A stretch of DNA of 64,000 nucleotides, taken from positions 3,596,001-3,660,000 of the forward strand of contig NW_027331833.1 in the NCBI RefSeq assembly GCF_033568475.1, in the 5' to 3' direction. The notes below the pieces were generated by a model. It saw only the letters and a program-made list of their open reading frames with translations, did no database searches and was not told the origin of the DNA. Shown in pieces: positions 32,714 through 42,859 of this stretch (position 1 is the first letter of the stretch; every line of letters begins with the position of its first letter). The translations under genes and the position numbers were made by a program. Source of the DNA: Henckelia pumila. Taxonomy: Eukaryota; Streptophyta; Magnoliopsida; Lamiales; Gesneriaceae.

Positions 32714-35471
32714 ATGTCTAAGAACAGATTGATGGAGCAGGATTTATGCAAGTTGGATGTGACGACGCTCCATCCTCTCTCGCCTGAGGTTATTTCATGC
32801 CAGGCTACAATAAACATAGGTTAGCTTGTGTATTGTACTTTGAACATCTCTATGCACACAGTATGATTGAAGTTACATCTTTCAATTAGCCTACTTACTG
32901 ATCCCAAATTGTTATTTCACTGCTTCAGCACGATTTTCATATGGCTCACGTGAAGTCAACAGTTGTGAAATATATCTTTGGTGTCCAGGTATACAAGTCA
33001 TTCCTTTAATTTGTGAGTTTATAGATGTTGTGAAAATCTCTTTGGTTGATGTGTTCATGTATAAATCAAATTTTTTTAAATTTAGAATGATTTCTGCCTT
33101 TTCTTTAAAAAAAAGAATTGGAACGTACGTAATATTACCATCAAGTTTGGATATGCCAATGCAAAAATATACAAGTGCAAAGATGACCGATGCCCTCAAC
33201 CCATGTGCTACAAGTGAGTCCTTCAAAGTTATTTTAGTTTCTTGATGTTAATTATTTCGTCGTTACTGTTGTTAATGTGTGTTTCATTACAGGGCGTATG
33301 GAAGTGGGAAAGAAGACAATCCAATGTGAGATGTGAAAGAGTTGATGCCCCGCTAGCCAAGTTGTGGCTAAAGGCTTTGAGAGTCTCTTATTGTAAACAA
33401 TCTTTGTTTAATATAATTTACATTCATTAATGACATTTTCTTTATCTTTTTTCATAATGTTATATTGTGATATACTATTGTTGTTTTGATAAAGACCTTG
33501 AATATACTATAATGTAAGTAAGATGAGATAGTGAATAAAGAGAGATCACTATTATGAAACACATCTTATAGTCACTGTATATTCTAAACAGTTCCTAGTC
33601 AATTGAGCCGTCCGCAAATAAGGATAAGGATCGCTCGAGATCGAGACTAGCATTTGCGATGCCAAGTACCATGTTTCATTGGTTTGGAACATAGAGATGT
33701 TCAAAGCATGCAAATGGATATTCATATGATGAATGATCGAACTACCCTATTCGGACTTTCCAAGTGGTTATTATTATTTGAGTGGATAAGTCCGCGGTTT
33801 TGGTTGCACATCATTAGTCCTTATTACTTGAAACATCATGGAGACTCTATATGCTAGTACTGTACTTTGACTCGTTTACCGACTCTATTGGGGTCATCAG
33901 GTGTCGGGATTGGGTACAGTTATGACACATATAGGAGTCAATGCTTTGTTGTCAAGGATTTACCACACGCTTGCGAGTGTGGATATCCTATGCGATCTGA
34001 GGAGATTTTCATGTGACAAATCTCTGGTCAGAGTACATGATGTGCTTTAGGTTACTTGGTTTCCTAGTAGCACATGCGATGTCACTATTTGATCTTCAAG
34101 ATGCATTGCATAGTTATCGAATCTCGAACGACTCTCGATGTACCAATGGTTGTTGATTCGATCGGGATATTTGGATGAAGGGACCGTACTGTACGCTAAC
34201 CAAAATCTACTGGTTCTTGCAGGCACTATCAGTGATATCTAAGGAATCATGGAGAGATGTTGCTAGACGCTCTTACCATGATTCGATGGGTAAGTCAAAA
34301 ATTGTTGTTCCGAGTCACAAGGAGTTGTGAGCCCACGGCTAGCTGTATCCCTGAACCATTGAGGGTTACACAAGTAATGGATTACTAATCCCCGTTGAGA
34401 TAGTTAAATTTAAAGATTTAAATTTAATGAAAGAGAAGTTGGACTTCAAAACTAAAGTGAGTGAAATTTTCTAAAATGACACAGGGATGAGCATTTTTGC
34501 AAATCACTGAATTCGGATTCAGAAAAATTATCTTGACTTTAAAAGGTGCAGAAATGGTTTTTGCGCATATTAGTGAAATCAGTTTATCAATCGGAGTCAT
34601 GATGAATTTAATATTAATTTCTATAATAACAGGCTTGGATTTTTGGGCTTAAGTTATGGATCATGGGCCCTAAGAAGTTAGTGTCCTAATAGACATATAA
34701 CTTAATCCAGTCTAGAAATTATATATATATATATATATGCATGTGATTTTTGAAAATTTAATTGATTCCAAGCTTGTATTTTTCGAAAATTACATAAAAT
34801 AAAAGGAAGGAATTTTCGAAATTTCTTCTCCCCTTTTTGAGAGAATTCAGTCTGTGATTTTTATGAAAAATTACATTCTGAATTGACAGATCAAATCTGT
34901 TTAATCTCTTCGATAAACATCTGATTGATTTCTAGTGCAATCAATTAGAGGGTTTCAGTTTTCTGTTCGTGGACCTAATTCAAGAGTTGATCGAGCAAGT
35001 CATCAGTTCCTGGGATTTACAATATGCAGATTTAATCTGTTGGAGTCCATAATCAAGCCATAGCTTGAAGAGGTAAAATATTAATTGTTATTATTATTTT
35101 ACTTGCATAATTTAATCGTTAGGATTTGATACCCATGATATGGAATCGTTTCATATAAAAATTTTTAAACTTCCGCTGCATCGGGTATCGGATCTATGAT
35201 CTGAAAACGTGTTCCAACAAGATGTGCCTGGTTTTGAGAACAGCAAGATGAAATTTCTTAGGCATGTTTCTTTCGTCGATTGCCCGATAACGTTTTGTGT
35301 GGCTATTATTTGAAAATATGAAAATGTTTTTCGGTGTTATCTATTTGTGAACGATATCTTTCAGAGATGTCAAGCATGTTTATATTCGCAAAAAAATTGT
35401 TATGTTCTGGTGATGCCTCAGGGACATGATATTCTCATGGCTACAATGATTAAACGTGGGGCGATTATGTA
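32714..35471 (+). pseudogene. captured eIF2-gamma (translation initiation factor 2 subunit 3) gene fragment
   Basis: Exon-intron blocks: 32,714-32,819 (MSKNRLMEQDLCKLDVTTLH..., the normal N-terminus); 32,929-32,988 (MAHVKSTVV, the P-loop AHGKST with Gly changed to Val); about 33,115-33,213 ([28 protein letters not shown]); 33,293-33,333 continued after a solo LTR at 35,225-35,282 (AYGSGKEDNPM, stop, then PGFENSKMKFLRHVSFVDCP); 35,422-35,471 (GHDILMATMIK, then a stop). Introns are retained, so genomic DNA rather than cDNA was captured. Lesions: an early TGA where Cys is expected, P-loop loss, donor after DCP reading AT, and truncation after the G3 region. eIF2-gamma is the GTP-binding subunit delivering initiator tRNA; this copy cannot do so. 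Confidence 0.9.
33334..35219. mobile_element. solo LTR, 1,886 bp, inside the captured eIF2-gamma exon
   Basis: Begins TGAAAGAGTTGATG, ends GTGTTCCAACA, and is flanked by AGATG at 33,329-33,333 and 35,220-35,224. Removing it restores a continuous exon (...CCAATGTGAGATG|TGCCTGGTTTTGAG). No coding sequence, consistent with LTR-LTR recombination. The 3' part (CTTCCGCTGCATCGGGTATC) resembles copia LTR ends. Orientation is not established. Confidence 0.9.
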
Positions 35472-35837
35472 AAAATTTTAAAAATCTATAAATGATGATA
35501 TATCAATTTTCAGTTCAAAATTTAAAATTTGTTGGAATGTTATCATTAATATTTAATTTCACTAAATTTTTGCGTGTTCATATATATGTATGATAATATA
35601 ATTTTTCGCAAACATAACCGATATTATGGCTCGACTAACTAAAAATATAAACTATAATTAAATATCTATGTTAATTATATTATTTAATTTAATTTCGATC
35701 ATAATTTTCTGTTTTTGTATTGCTTTTTTATATTTAGTCATTACTATTTATTATATTAAATAAATATAATTGTTTTTATAATGTTACATTTTTTTAATTT
35801 TTTTAAGAGTGTCGTTGTAAATATTTGGTGTACTTAG

Positions 35838-36308
35838 GGGAGAGCATTCGATTAATTCGGTCAAAAACCAAATCGAATTAATCGAATTGTGTTTTGGTTA
35901 ACCGAACCAAACCGAACCGAATTTATGCTAAAATCGATTTAACAGAACCTAATTAAAAATTAACCAATTTTTTTTAAAAAAATTAAAAAATTAAATTTTT
36001 TATAAAATTAATAATTTAAATATGATATTTTTATCATTATTAAAATATATTAAGATTAAAAAACTAAAATAAGAAAAAATAATTAAAATATTAAATATAA
36101 ACACATTAAAAATATATTATAAATTATATATAAGGCCTAATAAAAAAATTCAAAATTTAATTATTTACAATTCGATTAACCGAATTAACCAAAATTTTTT
36201 AAGAAAACTAAAAACCGAACCGAATTAACCGAAATTTTCTAACATAAACCGAATTTTCGAATTAACCGAACCGAATGGTTAATTCGGTTTAACCGAAATT
36301 TGCTCACC
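35838..36308. mobile_element. MITE, about 471 bp
   Basis: Ends GGGAGAGCATTCGATTAATT and the complement of GGTTTAACCGAAATTTGCTCACC are imperfect inverted repeats, both rich in the AACCGAATT word. A CTTAG duplication is visible on both sides (35,833-35,837 and 36,309-36,313). Located within the Helitron, so it inserted before or after mobilisation. Confidence 0.7.
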
Positions 36309-36640
36309 CTTAGTCAAATTTATTCATCGACAATGACAAAAAAACTTGAATTTTTTGAAAACTATTAATTTTTGAAAATGTTGATACAAAAATAATATAT
36401 AATTTTTATAGATATTTTTTTTATTATATTTAAGTAAGAGTTTCATACAATTAAGATAAAGAAGTCAATCTATCCACATAAGATTGATATCTCCATTTAG
36501 GAATTATCTTAAATGAGACAAACATTTTTGATATGACAATTTTTACAATGATATTTAAAATTTAAATATATTCATTATATCATATCAATAATTTTATAAA
36601 TTTTCAAACACTAATTTTTGTGCATGGCACGGGTGAAATA

Positions 36641-37892
36641 CTAGTTTTAAAAATAAAAGAGTTCAACTTAACTCATAAACAAAGTGGGCTAAAGAAAAAA
36701 ATCAATTAAATATGAGTTTAGTAAACTCCTAATATAGGAAAAGGAAGGGACACAAATGTGCGCCGCCACATGTTACCCTAGTCAACATTTTATTTTATTT
36801 CTTTTCTTTAATGTACGCCACATGTGAGTAATAATAAGTGTAGTCAGCATTTAATTTAATTTATTTAAAGGTGATTATTATTACTTAGTAAGTATAATAT
36901 AATAAGTAATTAATTATCCATTATTAATTACCGTTTATCCTAAAGAAGAACGTAATTATTAATGACTTAAGAACGGTAGTGAAATGAAGGATGAGAAAAA
37001 TGTAAATACACAAATAAACTGGTATATTTATATAGGTAATAGAATAATAGATATAGGTATACTAGTTTTAAAAATAAAAGAGTTCAACTTAACTCATAAA
37101 CAAAGTGGGCTAAAGAAAAAAATCAATTAAATATGAGTTTAGTAAACTCCTAATATAGGAAAAGGAAGGGACACAAATGTGCGCCACCACATGTTACCCT
37201 AGTCAACATTTTATTTTATTTTTTTCTTTAATGTACGCACATGTGAGTAATAATAAGTGTAGTCAGCATTTAATTTAATTTATTTAAAAGTGATTATTAT
37301 TACTTAGTAAGTATAATATAATAAGTAATTAATTATCCGTTATTAATTACCATTTATCCTAAAGAAGAGCGTAATTATTAATGACTTAAGAACTGTAGTG
37401 AAATGAAGGAGGAGAAAAATGTAAAAACACAAATAAACTGGTATATTTATATAGGTAATAGAATAATAGATATAGGTATACTAGTTTTAAAAATAAAAGA
37501 GTTCAACTTAACTCATAAACAAAGTGGGCTAAAAAAAAATCAATTAAATATGAGTTTAGTAAACTCCTAATATAGAAAAAGGAATGGACACAAATGTGCG
37601 CCACCACATGTTACCCTAGTCAACGTTTTATTTTATTTCTTTTCTTTAATGTACGCCACATGTGAGCAATAATAAGTGTAGTCAGCATTTAATTTAATTT
37701 ATTTAAAGGTGGTTATTATTACTTAGTAAGTATAATATAATAAGTAATTAATTATCTATTATTAATTACAGTTTATCCTAAAGAAGAGCGTAATTATTAA
37801 TGACTTAAGAAGGGTAGTGAAATGAAGGAGGAGAAAAATGTAAATACACAAATAAACTGGTATATTTATATAGGTAATAGAATAATAGATAT
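36641..37892. repeat. three-copy tandem array of about 420-bp units at the Helitron 3' end
   Basis: Units start CTAGTTTTAAAAATAAAAGA at 36,641, 37,062 and 37,481 and are highly similar (each with TGCGCC[A/G]CCACATGTTACC and TATTTATATAGGTAATAGA). The first half of the unit matches 30,478-30,625. The first unit abuts the Helitron terminus exactly; the others are preceded by GGTATACTAG. On the minus strand each unit starts TCTATTATTCTATTACC and ends with a potential stem (GAGTT/AACTC) plus CTAG, itself Helitron-like. Confidence 0.9.
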
Positions 37893-39000
37893 ATTTTTTT
37901 ATTTACCTATTTTTGTAATAAACAACCGTTATCCTTTTAAACGAATTTAGTGAACCTCTCGAGAAAACAAAATAGTCTGCAAATCGTGTTAGTGTGGTAA
38001 ATCACATTGGGCAAATTATGTGTAATCACCTAAAATTTTTTGGATAAACGAATCGAACAATTGACCGTTGATCAAACGCTTACCTATTATACCAGTTCAA
38101 CCATCCTTTTAAAAACATTTTTACACAATTGAAATTGAACAATCAAAATATTTTACATTGTTCATATTTTGAGTCATTGACTTATTTTATAACTGATGCG
38201 ATCCAGAGTTTAGTATATAAAGATATCACATAATATATGACGCAATTTAATATTGACAAATATTAAATTGATTTTTAATAATTATACATGATTTAATCAA
38301 AATTTTAACTAACATGTGTGTTTTCAATATAATAAAGAGCTCCTCCGGTTCCAGCCAAATGATTCACCAACCAATTACCAACCTTGAAATGCTCATTCAC
38401 AAATCACTTGGAATCCTACTTTGTTACATATCATCATGTATCAACGAACCAACCTTCCTTCCAATTATGGATAGTTGAACTTTGAAATGACATTTAGAAA
38501 GAATTCGACTTTGATGAGAATGTCTAATCTTTTTCGTAATATCCAACTTATATTTATCTATAATGAAAAATAAAATTTAATATAAAAATAAATATTTTTG
38601 ATTTTTTCCTGCATCAAAATGAAAAAATATCTATCTTACAAATTAACTGCATGAGGCCGTGTAGAATCAATCTTGCAAGTTAAAGACCTTCTCTACAAGT
38701 TTTTGTTATTTAAAATTTAAATGACAATTTGGGAGATGGATTTCAAATACAAAAAATTAAGACGCAAGGACCTCTAATCCATTGAATTGTTTTTGGCGGG
38801 ATAATTCATTAAAATATCTTCATTGTTTCAACCGTGTCCTAATTATATCCCTAAAAAGAATTTATGTGGCTGAATTCGTCCCTCATTTTTAATATGCGTT
38901 TCACATATATCTTTTGTGTCAACTCCGTCTATTATAAGTAACGGAATAAACATGTGCTTGTCACGTGAGTCTGAAATCCCAATTAAAAGCCAACTCTTAC
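37893..39000. other. intergenic DNA without recognised gene
   Basis: AT-rich; no supported frame, RNA or terminal repeats seen. Confidence 0.45.
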
Positions 39001-39419
39001 TGTGTTTGGATCACGGGAATTGGACGGGATTTGGTAGGATTTGGAATTGAAAATACCGTTTTATTGTTTGGCAACTTGGGATTTCAAAATGGGATTGGTA
39101 TTTGGTGGAATTTCATAGGATTTCAATTAGTTAAGTGAAATCTTGACAAAATTGGTCGAATTTCACGGGATTTGAGTTTATAAAGCAATAAAATTATTTT
39201 TAATAATAAATTCATATACTTTACTTATAAATTTTAAGTTTTTTTTTATAATTTTTTATAAAATATCATTTATCCAAAATTTATATTTTCAAATTTCAAA
39301 ATATATTTTAACTTTTTGTCAAATACAAAATGAAATTTCAATTCCATGGATTTTAAAATCCAAATCCAATTTCAAATCCAAATTCAATTGCAAATTCTAT
39401 TTTTTAGACATCCAAACAC
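39001..39419. mobile_element. MITE-like element, about 419 bp
   Basis: Inverted ends GTGTTTGGATCACGGGAATT and ...GACATCCAAACAC, internal complementary runs of GGGATTTGG / CCAAATCC, and TAC on both sides (38,998-39,000 and 39,420-39,422). The inverted repeat is imperfect and the superfamily is uncertain. Confidence 0.6.
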
Positions 39420-40081
39420 TACATATGTCAGCCCTAATTCCCAAATCCAATCTTTCCGATTTCTCTTCAAGCCATCGACTTACCTTCGGTTGCGAACTAG
39501 GGCGGCGCGGGGAGCTGGGACGACTTCATTCAACCACTGTAAGTGAATTATTGGAAAGTACCGATTTGTTTTTGTTGGTGCACTTATGTGAGATTCTTCG
39601 AATTTTATGGAGCTTAATGTTCTGAATTATTTGTGACCATCGCGAGCAGTGACGACACCAGGAGCACACATTGACAAGTGTTGATGTATTTTACATTTGA
39701 TTAAAAAAGATATAATTTTTTTTGAAGAAATAATTTTGTTCACATTTTTCTTTCCAATGTGATTTCTTATCTTATTCTTAAATTGTGAGACAACTGCATA
39801 TTATTTATGTTTGTTTTAGTGAATCCATTGTTACGTTCAATCTGGTAGTTTTTCCGGCTGTCAAAGTTTTTTTGGTTCTCATTTGCACGTTGGTATATAT
39901 ATTATTGTTAAGATATTGATATCAAATAAATAGGTTCGTGACTTCCGTTTTGAGATAATTTGAAGATTTTAAGCTTGATTTCAGTGCTAAACATGGTGAT
40001 TCATTTTATTTCAATTTGTGTTTTTGATTATTTATTGTATTTTGTATATTAAATAAGTTTGGAATATTGTGCAACTCTAGG

Positions 40082-40440
40082 GCAAGACATATGTTGTGTT
40101 TGTTGGATGGAACCCTGACGTTTATAGCAGTTAGGTAGAAACATATATGCAAGTTAGACAAATTTAGTGGAGCTGTACACAAGTCCTATAAAACTAGTAA
40201 GGAAGCAATAAAGGCATTTACTGCGTGCAAAGAGAAACAAGCTACTACCTTCACCGGTGCCGAGCAGAGACCTTCGAGCTCAACTTTTGGATCATGCTCA
40301 ACTGCCGGATCAAGCTCAACTGCCGCATCGAGTTCTAGCATACCCGATCAATATGAGATGCTATAGCTAAACTGATAGATGTACATTTGGAGTTGGCAAA
40401 ACAATTGAAATCTCTCCGCGTTAGAGACGACGCAAAGTAG
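40082..40440 (+). pseudogene. RNase H1 N-terminal / viroplasmin-like domain protein, broken
   Basis: The plus strand encodes KTYVVFVGWNPDVYSS, the YVVxxGxxxGIYxSW signature of the RNase H1 hybrid-binding (viroplasmin-type) domain, with TAG where Trp is expected. VETYMQVRQ follows, then a 1-nt insertion, then FSGAVHKSYKTSKEAIKAF in the next frame. After that comes a Ser/Thr-rich tail (FTGAEQRPSSSTFGSC...). This domain binds RNA/DNA hybrids in RNase H1 and in plant proteins of unknown role. The upstream region 39,430-39,550 looks like a GC-richer 5' exon but could not be joined. The two lesions make this a pseudogene. Confidence 0.7.
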
Positions 40441-40444
40441 TTGT

Positions 40445-41690
40445 TTTCCCCTTCTATAATGAAGGTTGATGGATATATTGAGATAAACATATGTGTTCAT
40501 GTTATGTATTACTTTGAATTTATGTATGATATAATCAAATGGTTTGAATTTCAAATTGGTAGACTTGTTATGTATTAATATTTAATTGTGATGTGTATTG
40601 AGATGAACATATGTGCTCATGCATTGTTTCTAATGATAATTTGATATGATATATATTTCTTCTTTGGCATATTCAGCTTTAAGAATTACTCTAAAATTGT
40701 AAATTAATGTATCCTTTTGTATATATCATGGATCCGTGGAGTAATATTTTGATAAATCTTATTTTCAAAATTTTAATGAAGGTAAAATAAAATCAACATA
40801 TAAAAATAATTTCCTTCTCTCTTATATATAGCTATAATGAATCTGGAGAAAATGAACAACCGAATGACATTCACTTAACAACTTAATTGGAAAGTCTTAC
40901 ACAAATGAGATATCACGGAGATCGCAAAGTCTCAAAACACCATTGCATCACAAAGGGAAACAAAACACAAAGTTCAATCTTTCTCAAAACAATACTGAAA
41001 TTCGCAGCTCACAATAAAACGTCTACCGAAATTCGCAGAGAAAATTATCCCAAAACACCGCTGAATTACATATACTCAAAATTCATTGACTACCAAGTTC
41101 AATCTTTCCCAATCGAAGATTCTGAAGCACATGTGACTGATTTAGTCTTTGAAACAACCCTCGCATTTTCGTTGCCTTAGTTGGCTTGAGTGACTTTTCT
41201 TTCTTTGATTTTCTAACGATGCTCTGAGTCTAGAAACAGTCACAAAGTTTTTCCCCATCTCACGAACAGGATTTTGTATATAAGTGGCCTGAGTGACATT
41301 GAAAAAAATAATCAGAGTAATACATATCAATTAAATGTTATAAATTTAAATGTATATATCAATTAAATTTCATTAACTTATATATATTTAAAGTGTTCGA
41401 GCGCCCTCCTACTCCAGTCGATCCAAGTCATGTTCCATTTTTCCCACCAACTTGTGCAACCGACCTTCTCATCTATGTAAAGCATAACAATAAGTAAAAG
41501 AAGACTAAAGATTTCATAACAAGATTAAATATTAATTCACCAGAAACAGAAACCACTCAGCGGCATCACCATTTTCTATCATCTATGCATCATCTTGTTT
41601 AGTTTATCATCATCTATTTATCATCATGATCAGTTTAGTATCTGCAATTTTTTCCTTTCGATTTGATCATACAAAAGATTATACAAATGA
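40445..41690. other. intergenic DNA, no supported gene
   Basis: Only short random frames; some Lys/Arg-rich sequence on the minus strand near 41,150-41,300 without recognisable domain. Confidence 0.4.
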
Positions 41691-41696
41691 TTATAA

Positions 41697-42845
41697 CTAA
41701 TGTACCTGCAATTTTTTCCTTTTAATTTGGGATAAATCAACATGATCAGGTGATGTTTGGCTTTGTTGTGTCGGATGCTCTTTCACAAACTCCCTGGGTT
41801 CATTGCATGTCCTCTGGTTATGGCCAAATTCTCCGCACTTCTTGCATCTATTATTTCTTCTTGTTCCACGCAGATGTGTTTTGCTTGAACTATATATGAG
41901 GTTCATCTCTTTTCCCCCTTCTCAATTTAGCAGGCCTACCCACTTTCTCTTTAAACAACGGAAGTAGTGGAGACAGTGAACATTCAGGCCACAGATCAGG
42001 AACAATAATGGGAAAAATATATTTTTCGTAGCATTTCTTATATGTCTCGATCATATAATAGGAATGCACGTAATCAATTGGATCTTGATACTTGTACCAA
42101 ATTGCACACACCACATGCTGGCAAGGGATGCTAGTCAAGTCCCATTTTCTACAACTGCACGATTTTCCAGCGAATTCGACTGTGTGTTGATCAGATGGTC
42201 TGTTGACTTGGAAATGCGTATGATCAGCTTGTACCGAACTATGTTGTTGTGTTGCGTCATTGCAAGTTTGTGCCAAAACATTTTTAATGTTTGGACAAAT
42301 GTTGTTGTCCCATTTCTCAGCCTTATCTCTGTTAAGTTGAAATCTAACCATAAAAAAATTTCTTATAGCTTCGAACATTGGAATGATTGACTTTTCTCAG
42401 TCCTCAAAGATAAAACTGTTAAAGCACTCGCACATATTATTTAAAAGTGCATCACATTTGGGGGTTGTGGTTAAATGAAACTTGGACCACTGTTCCTCGG
42501 GTTTCTTGGTCAACCACTCGTACGCTTTTACATCAATTTGTTTCATCTCATCCATCCTTTGACAAAATTCTGCAATAGTTGTTGCTTTGGCTGCTGCCCA
42601 AAGTGAATTTCTAATAGACATACCCGTGAAACCATATCTTTTCATGTTAGTGTGCAAATGTCTAACACAAAAGCGATTCTTAGCAGCAGGAAACAAACTT
42701 TCAAATGCAAGAATCAGGTATTTTTGTTTTTCTGACATAAATCCATCAATGTCCATCTCCAATGCCTATATCAGTGTCCAACAACTGCAAACCACATCCA
42801 ACTTTCTTTTGTTTCTCTTTCAATCAAGGCATGACAAATAAGAAA
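41697..42845 (-). pseudogene. Mutator-like (MuDR) transposase fragment
   Basis: Minus-strand blocks in order: 42,845-42,397, the transposase catalytic-domain end (ETKESWMWF, then ISEKQK-type MSEKQKYLILAFESLFPAA and RFCVRHLHTNMKR); 42,378-41,890, the SWIM zinc finger (SCSCRKWDLTSIPCQHVVCA); 41,906-41,697, a CCHC knuckle (CKKCGEFGHNQRTC). MURA transposases catalyse cut-and-paste of Mutator elements. The N-terminal half of the DDE domain is missing: it is cut at about 42,850 by the gypsy-2 LTR. Frame breaks lie at about 42,395 and 41,900. No Mutator TIRs were identified. Confidence 0.85.
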
Positions 42846-42859
42846 GATATTATTGTTGG

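Larger units (their letters stand above)
30687..36644 (+). mobile_element. non-autonomous Helitron, 5,958 bp, carrying eIF2-gamma exons
   Basis: The 5' end is TCTATATCTATATC followed by TTATATAAAAAGTTGAG, of the plant Helitron 5' type. The 3' end is a hairpin GTGC-ATG-GCAC (36,620-36,630), ten bases, then CTAG (36,641-36,644). Flanking bases are A on the left and T on the right. The related copy at 30,478 joins the same flanks without the element. There is no Rep/helicase inside. The cargo is a set of eIF2-gamma exons with introns (32,714-35,471). The element also hosts a later solo LTR (33,334-35,219) and a MITE (35,838-36,308). Without the solo LTR the element is about 4.07 kb. The start is slightly ambiguous because TCTATA is repeated. 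Confidence 0.85.

Noticed and set aside
32912-33226. 104-codon minus-strand frame in the Helitron
   Set aside because: Antisense to eIF2-gamma exons 2-3, which clearly match on the plus strand.
32714-35471. Functional eIF2-gamma gene
   Set aside because: P-loop Gly lost, internal stop, damaged splice donor, LTR insertion and truncation after the G3 region.
39346-39625. Two overlapping plus-strand frames
   Set aside because: The first covers the MITE end; the GC-rich part may be an old 5' exon, but no join to the RNase H1-like relic keeps a frame.
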